From positions 24,297,903 to 24,361,902 of the forward strand of contig JAAALK010000081.1 in NCBI GenBank assembly GCA_019279435.1: a DNA stretch of 64,000 bases. The letters run 5' to 3'. The translations under genes and the position numbers were made by a program. Below the pieces are notes generated by a model, which had not been told where the DNA came from, ran no database searches, and saw only the letters and a list, made by a program, of their open reading frames with translations. Source of the DNA: Zizania palustris (lineage: Eukaryota; Streptophyta; Magnoliopsida; Poales; Poaceae). Positions 46,336 to 57,400 of the stretch are shown here, one piece after another. Each line of letters opens with the position of its first letter. Positions within the stretch are counted from its first letter, which is position 1.

Positions 46336-47097
46336 TCCAAAATTATGATTAACAGTCCAAAATTCTGGCAAGCTGGGCACGTAATCAGCCACAAGAAGCC
46401 GAATACACCGAGTATGACCTTTTAAGGCGGCAAAATGAATAGCTGTCGCACCACTAAAACAATCTTTTTTGTGAATCTAAAAATGAAAGATATAGATTAC
46501 TTGTATCAGTTGATATTACAGTGTGCTTTGACCCAAGAACAAATTATCTGAAGTTCACTTACATTAGCTTTAAAAAGAACTAGGATCTGTACAACTTTTC
46601 AATGACCGTATAGACAAGCTTGCATCAGAGCAGTCTGCGTGTAACAGTTTAGTGTGCATTAGCACAAATAACCATATAAACATTTTCTTTAACTCACAGA
46701 AATGAAAAGAAAATAATGAGCTAATGAAAAGCAAGATGTGAATAGTTCCATGGATCTATTTGTGGACATTTCCCAACCAATATCAGGACTATGAATATGA
46801 TTCATACAGTTGAACAGAACCCAAAGAAAAAAAAGTAGGTCTATGTAGCTTGCTGCCCCTTCCTAACAAGAACTACAACTTCTTCTATAATATGCAAACA
46901 GAGTATCTCCATAACATTTGTATATATACTAGTTTTAGAATAATTGATTGCATTTCTTAGTCCTGAATGAGAACATTTTTTATAAAGCAAGCAGATATAT
47001 CAATGCAATGAACAAGGTGAGAAAGCAAGTAGCTTACCTGTCCTCTGCAGTTCCTAAGGTTGATATCAACACCGGACTCAATTAGGAGAGAAACAAT
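46336..47097 (-). pseudogene. captured XBAT32/XB3-like ankyrin-repeat gene fragment inside the CACTA element
   Basis: Three exon-like pieces remain in minus-strand order with introns between them. 47097-47038 encodes IVSLLIESGVDINLRNCRGQ, bounded by CAG| and |GTAAG. 46633-46563 encodes TALMQACLYGH, then a stop where Trp is usual, then KVVQILVLFKAN, bounded by GCAG| and |GTAAG. About 46440-46336 encodes GATAIHFAALKGHTRCIRLL followed by VADYVPSLPEFW. These are consecutive ankyrin repeats as in plant XBAT32/XB3-type RING E3 ligases (family from recall). Preserved introns show capture from genomic DNA. The RING domain is absent, so this is a non-coding relic or at most a source of small RNA. Confidence 0.75.
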
Positions 47098-47612
47098 CTG
47101 ATGGAGCAATGAAATAATTACTTGTTATTCGACTGAGCAAATTAAGAAAGATACCTCAAAAGTTTTGCATATAGAAAATAAGGAAGAACACCTCAAAGCA
47201 CAAAACATTAGTACTACGTTGAGCACACTCTGGACCTACACAACAATCACAGGACTCCTAATGCCAAGGTAGTGAAAGAATTGAAAGCCTGTGTTAGGAA
47301 CTACATATGTTGCCTTGAATTGATCTGGAGGGGTATTTATTCACTTGGGCACTCAACAAGAAACTGATTCAAGGAAAAGGGGAAATTAAGCCACATGTCC
47401 CCTTATTGACTGGAAAGAAGGGGGATACAACTAAACGAACCATCTTTCTGCAATACACTATCCCCCAATCGATCCAAGAAACGGTAAACAACGAGGTCCC
47501 CCATCAGCTAGCTACTCAGCTACCCCTCTTGGATTGCAACAGTTATTAGTTTCTTACTACTCGCGATGTGGGGGGAAGACGCAGTAATGGTAGAAATAGT
47601 GGCAAAGACAGG

Positions 47613-48155
47613 TCACTGTCTCCGGTCCCTTTCATGGCAAAGGCCCCATTTATCCAATCCAACGAGGGCGTAGCTCCTATCGGAGGCGTCGGGCTGGAGG
47701 AGTAGGTCGTTGGCGCGGCGGAGGGTGAAGGCCAGGTCGGAGATTAACAGACTGGGCACCTTCATCCCGTAGGAGGTAGGCCCCGAAGGCGCCGCGACGT
47801 ACGGCACCCCTTGCGCGTCGATCCGAGCGCCGTCCTGCGCCTCCCTCCACCACCTGCATCCGCAATCCGCCCGCGCCCTCCTCCGGTGAGTCAAGGCGAA
47901 GCGGCCGAGATCGGATCGGGGTGTGGCTAGGGTTTTCTTACCGGTGGAGCACGAGGAAGACGCGGTCGTCGTCATCCGCGGCGGTGGAGGTGGTCGGGTC
48001 ATCGCCGCCGCCCGCGCCGACGGGCGGAGCGGTCTCTCTAGATCGAGCGGGGGAGGTGGAGACAGGGGTCGGCCAAGCGGGGGAGGCAGCCAGCCGAGCG
48101 GCGGCAGCGATGGCCGAGCGGTTTGGTGGCGGCAGCGGAGGCGGGGAGGCGGCAA
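47613..48155 (-). other. GC-rich open frame inside the CACTA element, unrecognised
   Basis: A 180-codon minus-strand frame. The first half is Pro/Arg-rich. The second half looks more protein-like (GVPYVAAPSGPTSYGMKVPS and SDLAFTLRRANDLLLQPDAS). It may be a second captured host exon or the first exon of the same captured gene; I cannot name it. Confidence 0.35.
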
Positions 48156-48473
48156 CCGGGAGGTGGGGGCGGAAAAACTAGGGTTAAACTAGGTAGGCGC
48201 GTGGGGAAAAATAGAGGCAGGCTGGGAAAAATTGCGATGTTAGAAACATATCTTCCGTCGGCCACAGCTAAAGCTGACGGAAGTTAAAGTTTTATCTCGA
48301 GGTGGGCCGAAGTCTCTTAACTTCCGTCGACCACAGTTAAAAGCCGACGGAAGTTAATTTAACTTTCGTCGGCTCCTGTAGGCCGACGAAAGTGAATTAA
48401 CTTCCGTCGGCTTTTTCAAAAGCCGACGAAAATTAAATTTGCCGACGAAAATTTCCTGTTTTCTTGTAGTGTA

Positions 48474-48794
48474 CTCCTTCCGTTCCAAAAATACAATACT
48501 CTCTCGGTGTACTAATAGTTGTCGTTTTGGACAGGACTCTCGCATACCAAGGAGATATTAAGTATGGACTCACTGTCCTACTTGTACAACAAACTTTACC
48601 GTCTCAATTGGTTACTGACCCGATTCTCAAGTGAAGCGGTGCGGGTTTGATTCCTGCCAGCCACTCACGCGGGGTTTTTTGCTTCGGGTTTCGTTCTCAT
48701 GGTATGAATGCTTCATTGGGAGTGTAAAACGATTACTAATTCTCCACTCTAGCAACAAGGCCAGAACCCGACTACTAATACCCAACGGAGGGAG
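48474..48794. mobile_element. Stowaway-type MITE with a tRNA T-arm-like segment
   Basis: The left end CTCCTTCCGTTCC and right end (reversed) CTCCCTCCGTTGG are flanked by TA (48472-48473, 48795-48796). Inside, GCGGGTTTGATTCCTGC (about 48641-48657) matches a tRNA T-arm/B-box pattern with a 5-bp stem. The CACTA element abuts its left TA. Confidence 0.68.
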
Positions 48795-48797
48795 TAA

Positions 48798-49066
48798 GTT
48801 TATGTTTTAACACATGTATTAAATAATGAGTAAGAAAACTATATTACCTCATTTGGCTATGTGTGTAGCCCTGTCATAGGCAACAAGCGTCGTTCGCCAT
48901 GCATGAGGCCGCCCCCGGCCGACCGTCTACTTAACCAGTGGAATACATTTTCTGTAAAATTTCCAAATTTAAACTTTGAGGAGGAAGATGCTACCTAACA
49001 AAAATTTAAAATTATAATAGATGCACGAACGAGGGCATGAGTCCTACGTGGCTGTTTTTGCCTCAC
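48798..49066. other. intergenic DNA, probably the original promoter side of the AS8-like gene
   Basis: No gene is seen. Because the retrotransposon that follows has target duplications, this DNA was next to 54352 before the insertion. Confidence 0.5.
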
Positions 49067-49071
49067 AAGAG

Positions 49072-49417
49072 TGTAACACCGAGCTACGTGTGTCGCTCGC
49101 CGGTGAAGTAAATTCGCTCGCCGGAGCGATGAATTCGCCAATCGGAAAAGAACGAGCCGAACGCCGTACACGAACACACGCCACAACAACCACAACAGAA
49201 TTCTATTTCTGAGTACTTTTCTTTCTTGATGTTTACTCCTGCGGAGTGCTGGCTATATATAGCCCCGTTTCTCAGAGTACGTCTTTTCCCCTTACAACGC
49301 GCTTACAGCCGAAATACGTTTCCCAGACTCACACACATACTCACCCATTACGCCTTCCGATATCCCGATCCCACCACTTCTGTCTTCTATGTGGATGTCA
49401 CAGCATGAGCTGTGACA
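49072..49417 (-). repeat. 3' LTR of the chromovirus (left copy)
   Basis: Plus-strand ends TGTAACACCG and GAGCTGTGACA. Nearly identical to 54007-54351. Confidence 0.9.
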
Positions 49418-49433
49418 TTTGCCCCCCCATGAG
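49418..49433 (-). other. polypurine tract
   Basis: Minus strand reads CATGGGGGGGCAAA directly before the 3' LTR. Confidence 0.65.
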
Positions 49434-50156
49434 CGCCAGCGTCATCCCAAAGAGTAACATCTGGAAAGCGAGCTTTCAGCACATAGAAATCCTCCCAAGT
49501 TGCACACTCCACCGGTAGAGTTCCCCACCAAACCAGGACTTGGACATGAGCAGCGTTCCCCTTTTTCACTAGCCGGCGGTGCAAAATTGCTGTAGGACTA
49601 CATCCTGAACATCCAATTGCAAGGGTGTAGGTAGCTGAGAGAATACCGACACATTGGATGGCCTAAAGGGCTTCAACTAGGATACATGAAAGACTGGGTG
49701 AATCAAACAATCAGCAGGGAGGAGCAATTTATAGGCCACCGTTCCCAGTCGTTCTGATACTGTGAATGGTCCAAAATATTTGAAGGAGAGTTTGGGATAA
49801 GGACGATTCACCACTGACGTTTGAGCATAGGGTTGTAACTTCAATAAAACTTGATCTCCAACTTGAAATTCTCTGAAAGAACGCTTCAGATCAGCCTGCT
49901 GCTTCATACGGTTCTGAGCACGCGACAACTGATACTGTAGCAAATCCGAAAACAACTGACGGTCCTGTAACAGTTTATCAACCTCAGAAACCAGAGAAGA
50001 GCCATTGGAAGCGGATGGTATGTCTGGCAGGAAGGAGCAAGTAGGATCGATGCCATAAAGAACTTTGTACGGAGAACACTTAAGAGCTGAGTGATAACTT
50101 GAATTATACCAAAACTGAGCCAATGGAAGCCACTGGGACCAATTGCGAGGACTCAC
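49420..50156 (-). pseudogene. integrase C-terminus and chromodomain of the chromovirus
   Basis: Contains WLPLAQFWYNSSYHSALKCS, the DQVLLKLQPYAQTSV region, YFGPFTVSERLG and HPVFHVS, then a stop (49677-49679). The chromodomain (VQVLVWWGTLPVECATWEDF) follows beyond that stop. Confidence 0.8.
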
Positions 50157-50625
50157 TGAGGTAAAAGCATCGAAGATACATTTCCAAACATTGGTTCACC
50201 CGCTCAGTTTGGCCGTCGGACTGGGGATGGTATGCCGATGACAGATTGAGGGGCACTTGCAGTCTGTCAAACAATGTCTTCCAAAACAAACTAGTAAAAA
50301 TTTTGTCGCGATCAGAGACAATCGATTTAGGAACTCCATACAGGGAAACAATCTTGTCCAGAAATTGTTGAGCAATCTGAGGAGCTGTAAACGGGTGCTT
50401 GACAGGAATAAAATGAGCAAACTTCGAAAACCTGTCCACCACCACGAAGACACAATTGAAATGATGAGAAGAAGGAAGGCCCTCCACAAAATCCATGGAA
50501 ACATCTTGCCACACCCCTTTAGGAATCGGAAGTGGCTGTAAGAGACCTGGACTCTTACACAACTCGTGTTTGGCCTGTTGACAGATCACACATTGAGCCA
50601 CATACTCCTGTACGGCCCTCTTCAT
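50104..50625 (-). pseudogene. integrase core of the chromovirus
   Basis: Part of the zinc-binding finger (CVICQQAKHE) and the catalytic core: VSMDFVEGLPSS (D), IVSDRDKIFTS (D) and YHPQSDGQTERVN (E). The DDE residues are present. The frame is shifted relative to the downstream part near 50150. Confidence 0.85.
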
Positions 50626-51134
50626 ACCGTGCCATGTAAAATTCTTGTGCAGCCTTTGGTAAGTAACCTGTGTGCCAGAATGACCTCACACAGCGGAAGA
50701 GTGAAATGCTGCTATTAGCTTGGTCTGTAATGCCATGTTACTGCCAACCCACACTTTACCAAACAAGCGAATTAAACCATCTTGAAGACTGAAACCCTGA
50801 TCATTGACGCCTGTAATCGCCAATTCTCGGAGAAGGGACTGAGCCTCTGTATCCACTGCGTATGAGTTAATCACTTCCTGTATCCAAACCGGTTGCACAG
50901 TCGATACCGCCTGTAATGGAAAAAATATGGCCCACACGAGACAACGCATCAGCTACTCCATTATCGACACCTCGCCGATATTGAACTTATACTGTAGGCC
51001 AATCAATTTCGTCATAGCCTTGCGTTGCATGTCGGATGAAAAGTGTTTGGGTCTCCAAATGGCATAAGGCTTTGTGATCTGTAATTATAGTGAATGGTCC
51101 CGCAGCAAATATGAACGCCATTTATCCACAGCCA

Positions 51135-51320
51135 TCAAATAGCCAAAAATTCCTTCTCATATATGGAAAGGTGCTGGTTCCTTACCCCTAATGACTTGCT
51201 GTAAAAAGCTACAGGATGACCGGCCTGAGACAACACAGCACCCACACCAGTGTCACATGCATCTGTTTCCAGGCAGAATGGTAATGTAAAGAGGGCAACG
51301 CCAATACTGGTGTATGGCAC
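51135..51320 (-). pseudogene. RNase H segment of the chromovirus
   Basis: FCLETDACDTGVGAVLSQAG, then PVAFYSKSLG and LSIYEKEFLAI, the usual Ty3 RNase H start. It is in a different frame from the reverse transcriptase, and its continuation to about 50700 is interrupted. Confidence 0.8.
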
Positions 51321-52288
51321 ATAGCTGCTTTCACTTGATCAAATGCTGCATGCGCCTGAGGAGACCATAGGAAGGGTGTAGACTTCTTCAACAGATTAGT
51401 AAGCGGTTTTGTCATTATACCATAATGTTTAACAAACTTACGGTAGTATCCTGTGAGACCCAGAAATCCCCTGAGTTCCGTGACTGATGAGGGAACAGGC
51501 CATGATTGCATCACTTTAGTCTTCTCTGGATCCGCTGCCACCCCTTCAGCCGAAATGATGTGTCCCAGATACTCCAGTCGGCGCATAGCAAAGGTACATT
51601 TACTGAGTTTGGCACACAACAAATGAAGTCTCAGAATGGATAACACCTCTCTCAAATGTGCTATGTGATCATCAAGAGACTGACTATACACCAAGATGTC
51701 ATCCATGAAAACCAACACAAACTTTCTCATTTGCTTAGCAAATATGGAGTTCATGAGGCATGGAAAGGTTGCAGGGGCATTGGTCAAACCGAATGGCATC
51801 ACTCTAAACTGGAAATGACCATGATGTGTCTTGAAGGCAGTCTTTGATTCATCCTCCTCCCTCACACGAATCTGATGATATCCACTCTTCAAGTCCAATT
51901 TAGAGAATACTTTGGCACCACCGAGTTCATCCAACAATTCATCAATCACGGGCAGTGGAAATTTGTTCTTCACAGTGACTGAATTCAATTTGCGATAATC
52001 GATACAGAACCTCCATGTACCATCCTTCTTAACCAACAGCACACGGCGAGGCAAAAGGACTGTGGCTAGGCACCACCAACCCGGACTGTAGCATATCCGA
52101 CACTTGTTGTTCAATTTCGTCCTTCTGTGCCGGCGAGTAACGATATGGCCGTGTGTTAACTGGAGCAGTCCCCGGCAACAGAGTAATTGCATGATCAAAT
52201 TGACGATGTGGAGGTAACTGAGTGTTGGCACTAAACACATCCGCAAACTCATCCAGAATTGACTGAACCTCCACCGGAACCATGGCAT
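51209..52288 (-). pseudogene. reverse transcriptase of the chromovirus
   Basis: Contains LVKKDGTWRFCIDYRKLNSV, KVFSKLDLKSGYHQIRV, VMPFGLTNAPATFP, the catalytic FMDD in LVFMDDILVYS, then YLGHIISAEGV and LRGFLGLTGYYRKFVKHYG. The N-terminal part of this frame is out of register with the protease region. Confidence 0.88.
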
Positions 52289-52300
52289 TGTGGTGAGGTA

Positions 52301-53937
52301 CTAGGAATGAACCACTGCTATGGCCCATATATCGTTGCTTTTCCCTTGTTTCATCAGCTGCTGGGCTGTGATCATTGAAATACTTTCTCCCTGCTGAGGT
52401 ATCGTCCCTTGCAGTGTAATCTGACGTGATATATAGGTGAAGGTTAATGTCTTCTTGATCCAATCACACTCCATGAGGCTATACAGTTCAAGCCAGTCCA
52501 TACCCAAAATCATGTCAAAACCACCTAATTCCAACACCTTCATGGTATGACTAAAGTGGCATCCCTGAACCCACCATTCAAATTGTGGAATTTGTTGTGT
52601 GCATGATAACAAGTTGCCATTGGCTACCTTCACTTGCAACGCTGGTATAGAGTCTACTGTCAATGGTAGGGTGTCTAACCAAGCTAAATTGAGGAAACTG
52701 TAAGAACTTCCTGAATCAATGAGCACCAATAGCTTGCGACTCTGCACCAACACTTGCAGCTGTAAGGTGCCCGAAGAATGCAAGCCCCCCATCGCATTAA
52801 CTGATAAGTAAGCTTCCTTCTCATCCAGTGCCAAATTTTCCAATGCCATAGCATCCAAGATTTCATCCGACAAAATCTCTGTCGAGTCCATAACTTCTGT
52901 GGCATTGATCTGAGCAGGGGGTAAATTGCAGTGATGGCCTGGAGAAAACTTCTCACCACACTTAAAACACAACCCATGAATGCGACGATACTCGCGTAGC
53001 TGTTGAGCCTTCCAAATTTCTCCGGTTCCTGATTTCACTTTGTCCCCCAGTTTAGGTCCCATCCCCTGTTTGGGTGGCCATCTCTTTTTCACTTCCCCTG
53101 AGTCCACAAGTCCCTCCTTTGCTAATGCCAGATGGTAGGCTTGAGTGACTGTTTGTGGGCACATGAGACTGGACATGAATCCGTAAGTCATCCCGCAAGC
53201 CCAACACAAAGTGTCCAACCAACCACAACCCACCAATCTCAGATTCATCATACAGCCTGATTTGATATAACAAGGAATCAAACTGATATTTATATTCATC
53301 CCGGTGCCCTTCTGACGCAACACCAAAAGCTCATTCATCTTAATATGTTGCACATCTGCTTCGAACTCCCTCAACGCCGCAGTACTGAAGTCTTCCCAAG
53401 TATGGCGTCCAAACTCATGCTTCCATACCTTGTACCAATGAGCTGCGTTTCCAGTTAAGTTCAACGAAGCTGCAGACATCTTGAAACTATCCGGAATCTG
53501 GTACAGACCAAAATAGGTTATGCACTGATCCAACCAGATCCTTACACCTGTGCCATCAAACTTCTGCAAATCCATCTTAGGCGGATGCCAACGTCGAGCA
53601 TGACCTTCTGGAGCCCCCCTGTCAACCCCCAAAGTGTCTGCAGGAACTCCACCAGAGGATGAAGGATCATTGGGCGTTGTACCCTGAAATCTCTGGAGAT
53701 ATAGTACATGTTGTCGTAGCATGCTTCAAGGCCACCGTCAACACCTCTTGATCCTGTTGGACTCGACCCAAAGAGGCCAATGGTGAGATCGACCTTTGTC
53801 TGAACATGCTCCATCTGCGCAGCCAATTGTTGCTGCCCTGCCTCCATTCCCTCTACCTTGGCCATCAAGGCAGTCATCACCTCTATGACACGATCCTCCA
53901 TGGCTTCCAGAGCAGCAAGGACTTGCCGCACCTGCAA
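52301..53937 (-). pseudogene. gag and protease of the chromovirus
   Basis: The gag core has WLDQCITYFGLYQIPDSFKM and AAHWYKVWKHEFGRHTWEDF. A CCHC zinc knuckle follows (CFKCGEKFSPGHHC). The protease active site is VLIDSGSSYSFLN. The N-terminus (to 53937) is in another frame, with a heptad-like MEDRVIEVMTALMAKVEGME. Confidence 0.83.
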
Positions 53938-53991
53938 GCTCTGCCGCGCCAGATCTCCTCCTCACCAACGCAGCAAAGTAGTCCAGAACAA

Positions 53992-54005
53992 CTGCTCTGA
54001 TACCA
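53992..54005 (-). other. primer-binding site of the chromovirus (initiator tRNA-Met)
   Basis: The minus strand reads TGGTATCAGAGCAG just after the 5' LTR. Confidence 0.85.
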
Positions 54006-54006
54006 C

Positions 54007-54351
54007 TGTAACACCGGAGCTACGTGCGTCGCTCGCCGGAGAAGTAAATTCGCTCGCCGGAGCGATGAATTCGCAAATCGGAAAGAACGAGCCGAACGCC
54101 GTACACGAACACACGCACAACAACCACAACAGAATTCTGTTTCTGAGTACTTTTCTTTTCTTGATGCTTACTCCTGCGGAGTGCTGGCTATATATAGCCC
54201 CGTTTCTCAGAGTACGTCTTTTCCCCTTACAACGCGCTTACAACCGAAATACGTTTCCCAGACTCACACACATACTCACCCATTACGCCTTCCGATATCC
54301 CGATCCCGCCACTTCTGTCTTCTATGTGGATGCACAGCATGAGCTGTGACA
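54007..54351 (-). repeat. 5' LTR of the chromovirus (right copy)
   Basis: Plus-strand ends TGTAACACCGG and GAGCTGTGACA. Contains GGCTATATATAGCCCCG. It points away from the adjacent AS8-like gene. Confidence 0.9.
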
Positions 54352-54449
54352 AAGAGTCAATCATCATCGGCATCATCGTCTCGTTCGGCTCGGCAAAAAA
54401 CAAGCCCTTTTTCCCTTTCTTCTTCTTCTTCCAGAGAGAGCGCGAGGCG

Positions 54450-57400
54450 ATGGGGACGACGAAGAAGAAGGGCGAGGATCAGAAGGCGCTCCTCTGGAGG
54501 CTCCCCGAGGTCGCCTCAGCTGAGCTCGGCAAGATCGGCCCCGCCTTCGGCGTCGGCATCGGCTGCGGCGCCGGCGCCGGCGTCGGCTTCTTCGGCGGTA
54601 AGTACAGCCACCCTCCCCACTCTCCTGTCCCTCTTGCGCGGAAGTCCAGATTTTTCCTGTGTTTCTCCAATCTCCATCGCTTCTTGCTTCCAAGGATCGT
54701 CTTCGTTGCCCTGCCCTGCGCTCCCGGCGAGGTTCTTGGTTCGGCGGATTGTGTTGGACAGATGAGCTTCGGATGATTTGGGTGCTAATTTTGTGCCTCG
54801 CGCGTTGTCACTGTGCTCTTACCACTGCTAGGGTTGTGCATGTCCTCGATAGCTTGCTGGTTGTTATTGATTCCCTATTTACCTTGTTTAGATTTTGGGG
54901 TTTTGGTGGGTTAGGAGGCCATGGGTTTAAGGTAGGAGGATACAGGGAATAGGGGTTAGGGTTTTCACTAAGCTACACCCGGCTGTATTCCGAATGGGGT
55001 TGATCTGACTTTATTGATCTATGGCTCTAGTTGTCAATGATTCTAGCTGTTTTGGTATGAGAGAAGTTTACTCAAGGTCATGTATTCACAAGCCAGGGCA
55101 AGGATATTATTATGTCTAATTCCTTTGGAACCTGAATGGCACCGTAATCTATACTATTTTAAAAGTAGCCGGTGGCGGCGGTAATGAATCTGCCACTACC
55201 ACAATCCTTTTGACAATTGACTTGTTGGGTCTCATTGTCACTGCGTGACATAGTGTTCTTTTAATGTTGTAATTTTTTTTTCAGTTGCAATGAATGGACA
55301 CTCAACTAGGATCAATTGAAATAATTTTGGTGCTACATACATATGTGCTTATTGCTAGTGGGTGTATCATTAGGTTAGCTGGACGTGGTAATCTTGCCGT
55401 TCCATAGGTTTATCTAAGGTCTGTCTCAACAGCAAAATGTTACTGCAAAGGAGTCTCATTTCAGAATTATTCTGTAACATCTACAATTTATATAACTCAA
55501 CATCCTGGGTTGATGGCTTGTTATTGTTACTGTTACCCTTATGCCTAAGAATTCAGAACTTCACCGATTGGTGGTTAAAATTCTGAATAATAGTTTCAAA
55601 CATTGAGGACAACATTTATCATTAGATACTGTTTATTACTTTACCTCTTGTTGTTAAAAAGATATTAGCATCAGGATGCAGGATTTGCTAATTATTGGTG
55701 TCCACGCACAGTTTGCACTTCTCTATCCATATTGAATTACCTGTGACAAACACACATCTTGAATTGACACTTGATTGTACCTATTATTGCAGCACCAAAA
55801 TCACATTTTATCTTAAAAGTCTCAACATGGCAGGAAATTTAATGAATTAATACTACCATTTATCTCAATACTTATGGAGTGCAGGATCCGACGATCTGTA
55901 CTTGTTTAAACTTTAATTTTCTCTTCTAACCAAATATTCACAAATTATGCATGCACATTTTGCTCCTGCCTTTCTAAGTTTACTGTCCGATGCAGTTGAT
56001 ATTTCTCCCCCTCCATCTAGAAAAAATGCAGTTGATATTTAAACACAGTAACACACTGTCCATGTAACCATGAATGTTCAATCTTTTTCTTTCATGATGC
56101 TGTATAATATTTTATAATATTTTAGGAGCAGGATTAGGTTATGGATTTCCTGGACTCACATTGGGCTTTGGAGTTGGAGCTGGATGTGGTGTAGGATTTG
56201 GTTTTGGTTATGGCTTGGGGAAAGGCATAGCTTATGATGACAAGAAAAGATACTCTAATGTTGGCAAAATGTTCCAAGAAGCTCCAAATCTTCCTATGTA
56301 AGTATTACATGGACATGGAAAAGGAATAGCTTATTTCTGACTTCTGAAGTCCTAAGTTACACTAGAAACTTGTGCCATGTTATTGTTGCCGCCGAAACCA
56401 TTGCATAGTACAGATCACAGCTTATTAGTGTTGTCCTTGAAATCCTGTACATCTGAGCTGTCATCTAATACAGTTAAATGTTGTTTCTGATGTGAAGAAA
56501 GATTGCAATTCTTCTTGTGCAAGATGTATTGTCATGGTTAACAGTATGTTAGTTTAGTCGCAACTAATTATGAAGCAGTACTCGGTCTGTAGTTAAATAT
56601 GTATGTGTTGGAATATTATTTTGTATCATATAATTATTCTACTTCTGAAAGCAGTAAAACGGATACACTATATTTAGTACTGTTAGTCCTTAATTTTCAG
56701 ATGATTATTTCCTGCTAGTAACGTAGATGTTAAGGCATCGCCTAGTTGTTGCCTAATTGATGATTAGGCATTGGGGCGGTCACCGGCGGACGCCACGGCT
56801 GACGACTCGCCACAAGTGAGTGTGGTGTCTGCTTTGGCGAGTATGCGTCTGCATAATTGTGTTTGGCATCATGCGGACACTTATTGCTTCACATGGACAG
56901 CAGACGATAGTGGCAATGGAGTGCTTGACTTGGAGAAGCAACGAGTCAAAGCCTGTTTTCTGTGTCCTTGCCGCCAGATCTTCATCCCCGCCGCCTGGAT
57001 CCACATTGCCGCTGCCACCGCTGGATCCGTGCCACCACTGCTGCATTGGGACTGCGTCGCCGTTGCATCGGGACTGTGCTGCCGAAGCCGCTGACCTCCC
57101 GCTAGCGCGGTGAGGGAGAAGGAGAGGGGAACTGGGGAAAAGATAAGGGAGATATGCATAGAGAGGAGGCATGGAACGTGGAGAAAATTGAGAAAAAGGA
57201 AAGAAAAGATAGGAGAATGAGAGAGAGTCATGGAGAAAGGCATGGCAAAAAGCATGTGCCAGCACTGCCTGTGCCAGCGCCAAGTGTTATTTAACTATTT
57301 AGTTGACCAATTGACCAGTTAATTCAGTTAATTCCCTAATTAACCTCTAATCCCTGATCAACTGATCAGTTATTGATTACCGATTTTTTAACACTAAATA

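Larger units (their letters stand above)
46023..48471. mobile_element. complete non-autonomous CACTA (En/Spm) element carrying gene fragments
   Basis: The left end is CACTACAACAATTCGAC; the right end reversed is CACTACAAGAAAACAGG. The 3-base duplication TAC flanks it (46020-46022 and 48472-48474). Subterminal regions at both ends hold many direct and inverted copies of ACTTCCGTCGGC / GCCGACGGAAGTTA (46043-46290 and 48250-48450), as expected for CACTA transposase-binding arrays. Length 2,449 bases, no transposase. The interior carries spliced-gene fragments of an ankyrin-repeat E3 ligase gene. Confidence 0.9.
49072..54351 (-). mobile_element. complete but inactive Ty3/gypsy chromovirus
   Basis: Two LTRs (49072-49417 and 54007-54351) are flanked by identical AAGAG (49067-49071 and 54352-54356). 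The primer-binding site is beside the right LTR, so the element reads leftward. On the minus strand the order is gag with zinc knuckle, protease, reverse transcriptase, RNase H, integrase and chromodomain. The chromodomain and initiator tRNA-Met primer site place it among plant chromoviruses (Tekay/Reina type not resolved). LTRs differ by roughly seven substitutions and a few single-base indels by eye, so the insertion is young (order of a million years by usual grass rates). The internal frames already carry several breaks. Confidence 0.92.

Noticed and set aside
54373..54776. Alternative frames overlapping the first exon of the AS8-like gene
   Set aside because: They arise from the GC-rich exon; only the frame from ATG 54450 splices in phase to exons 2 and 3.
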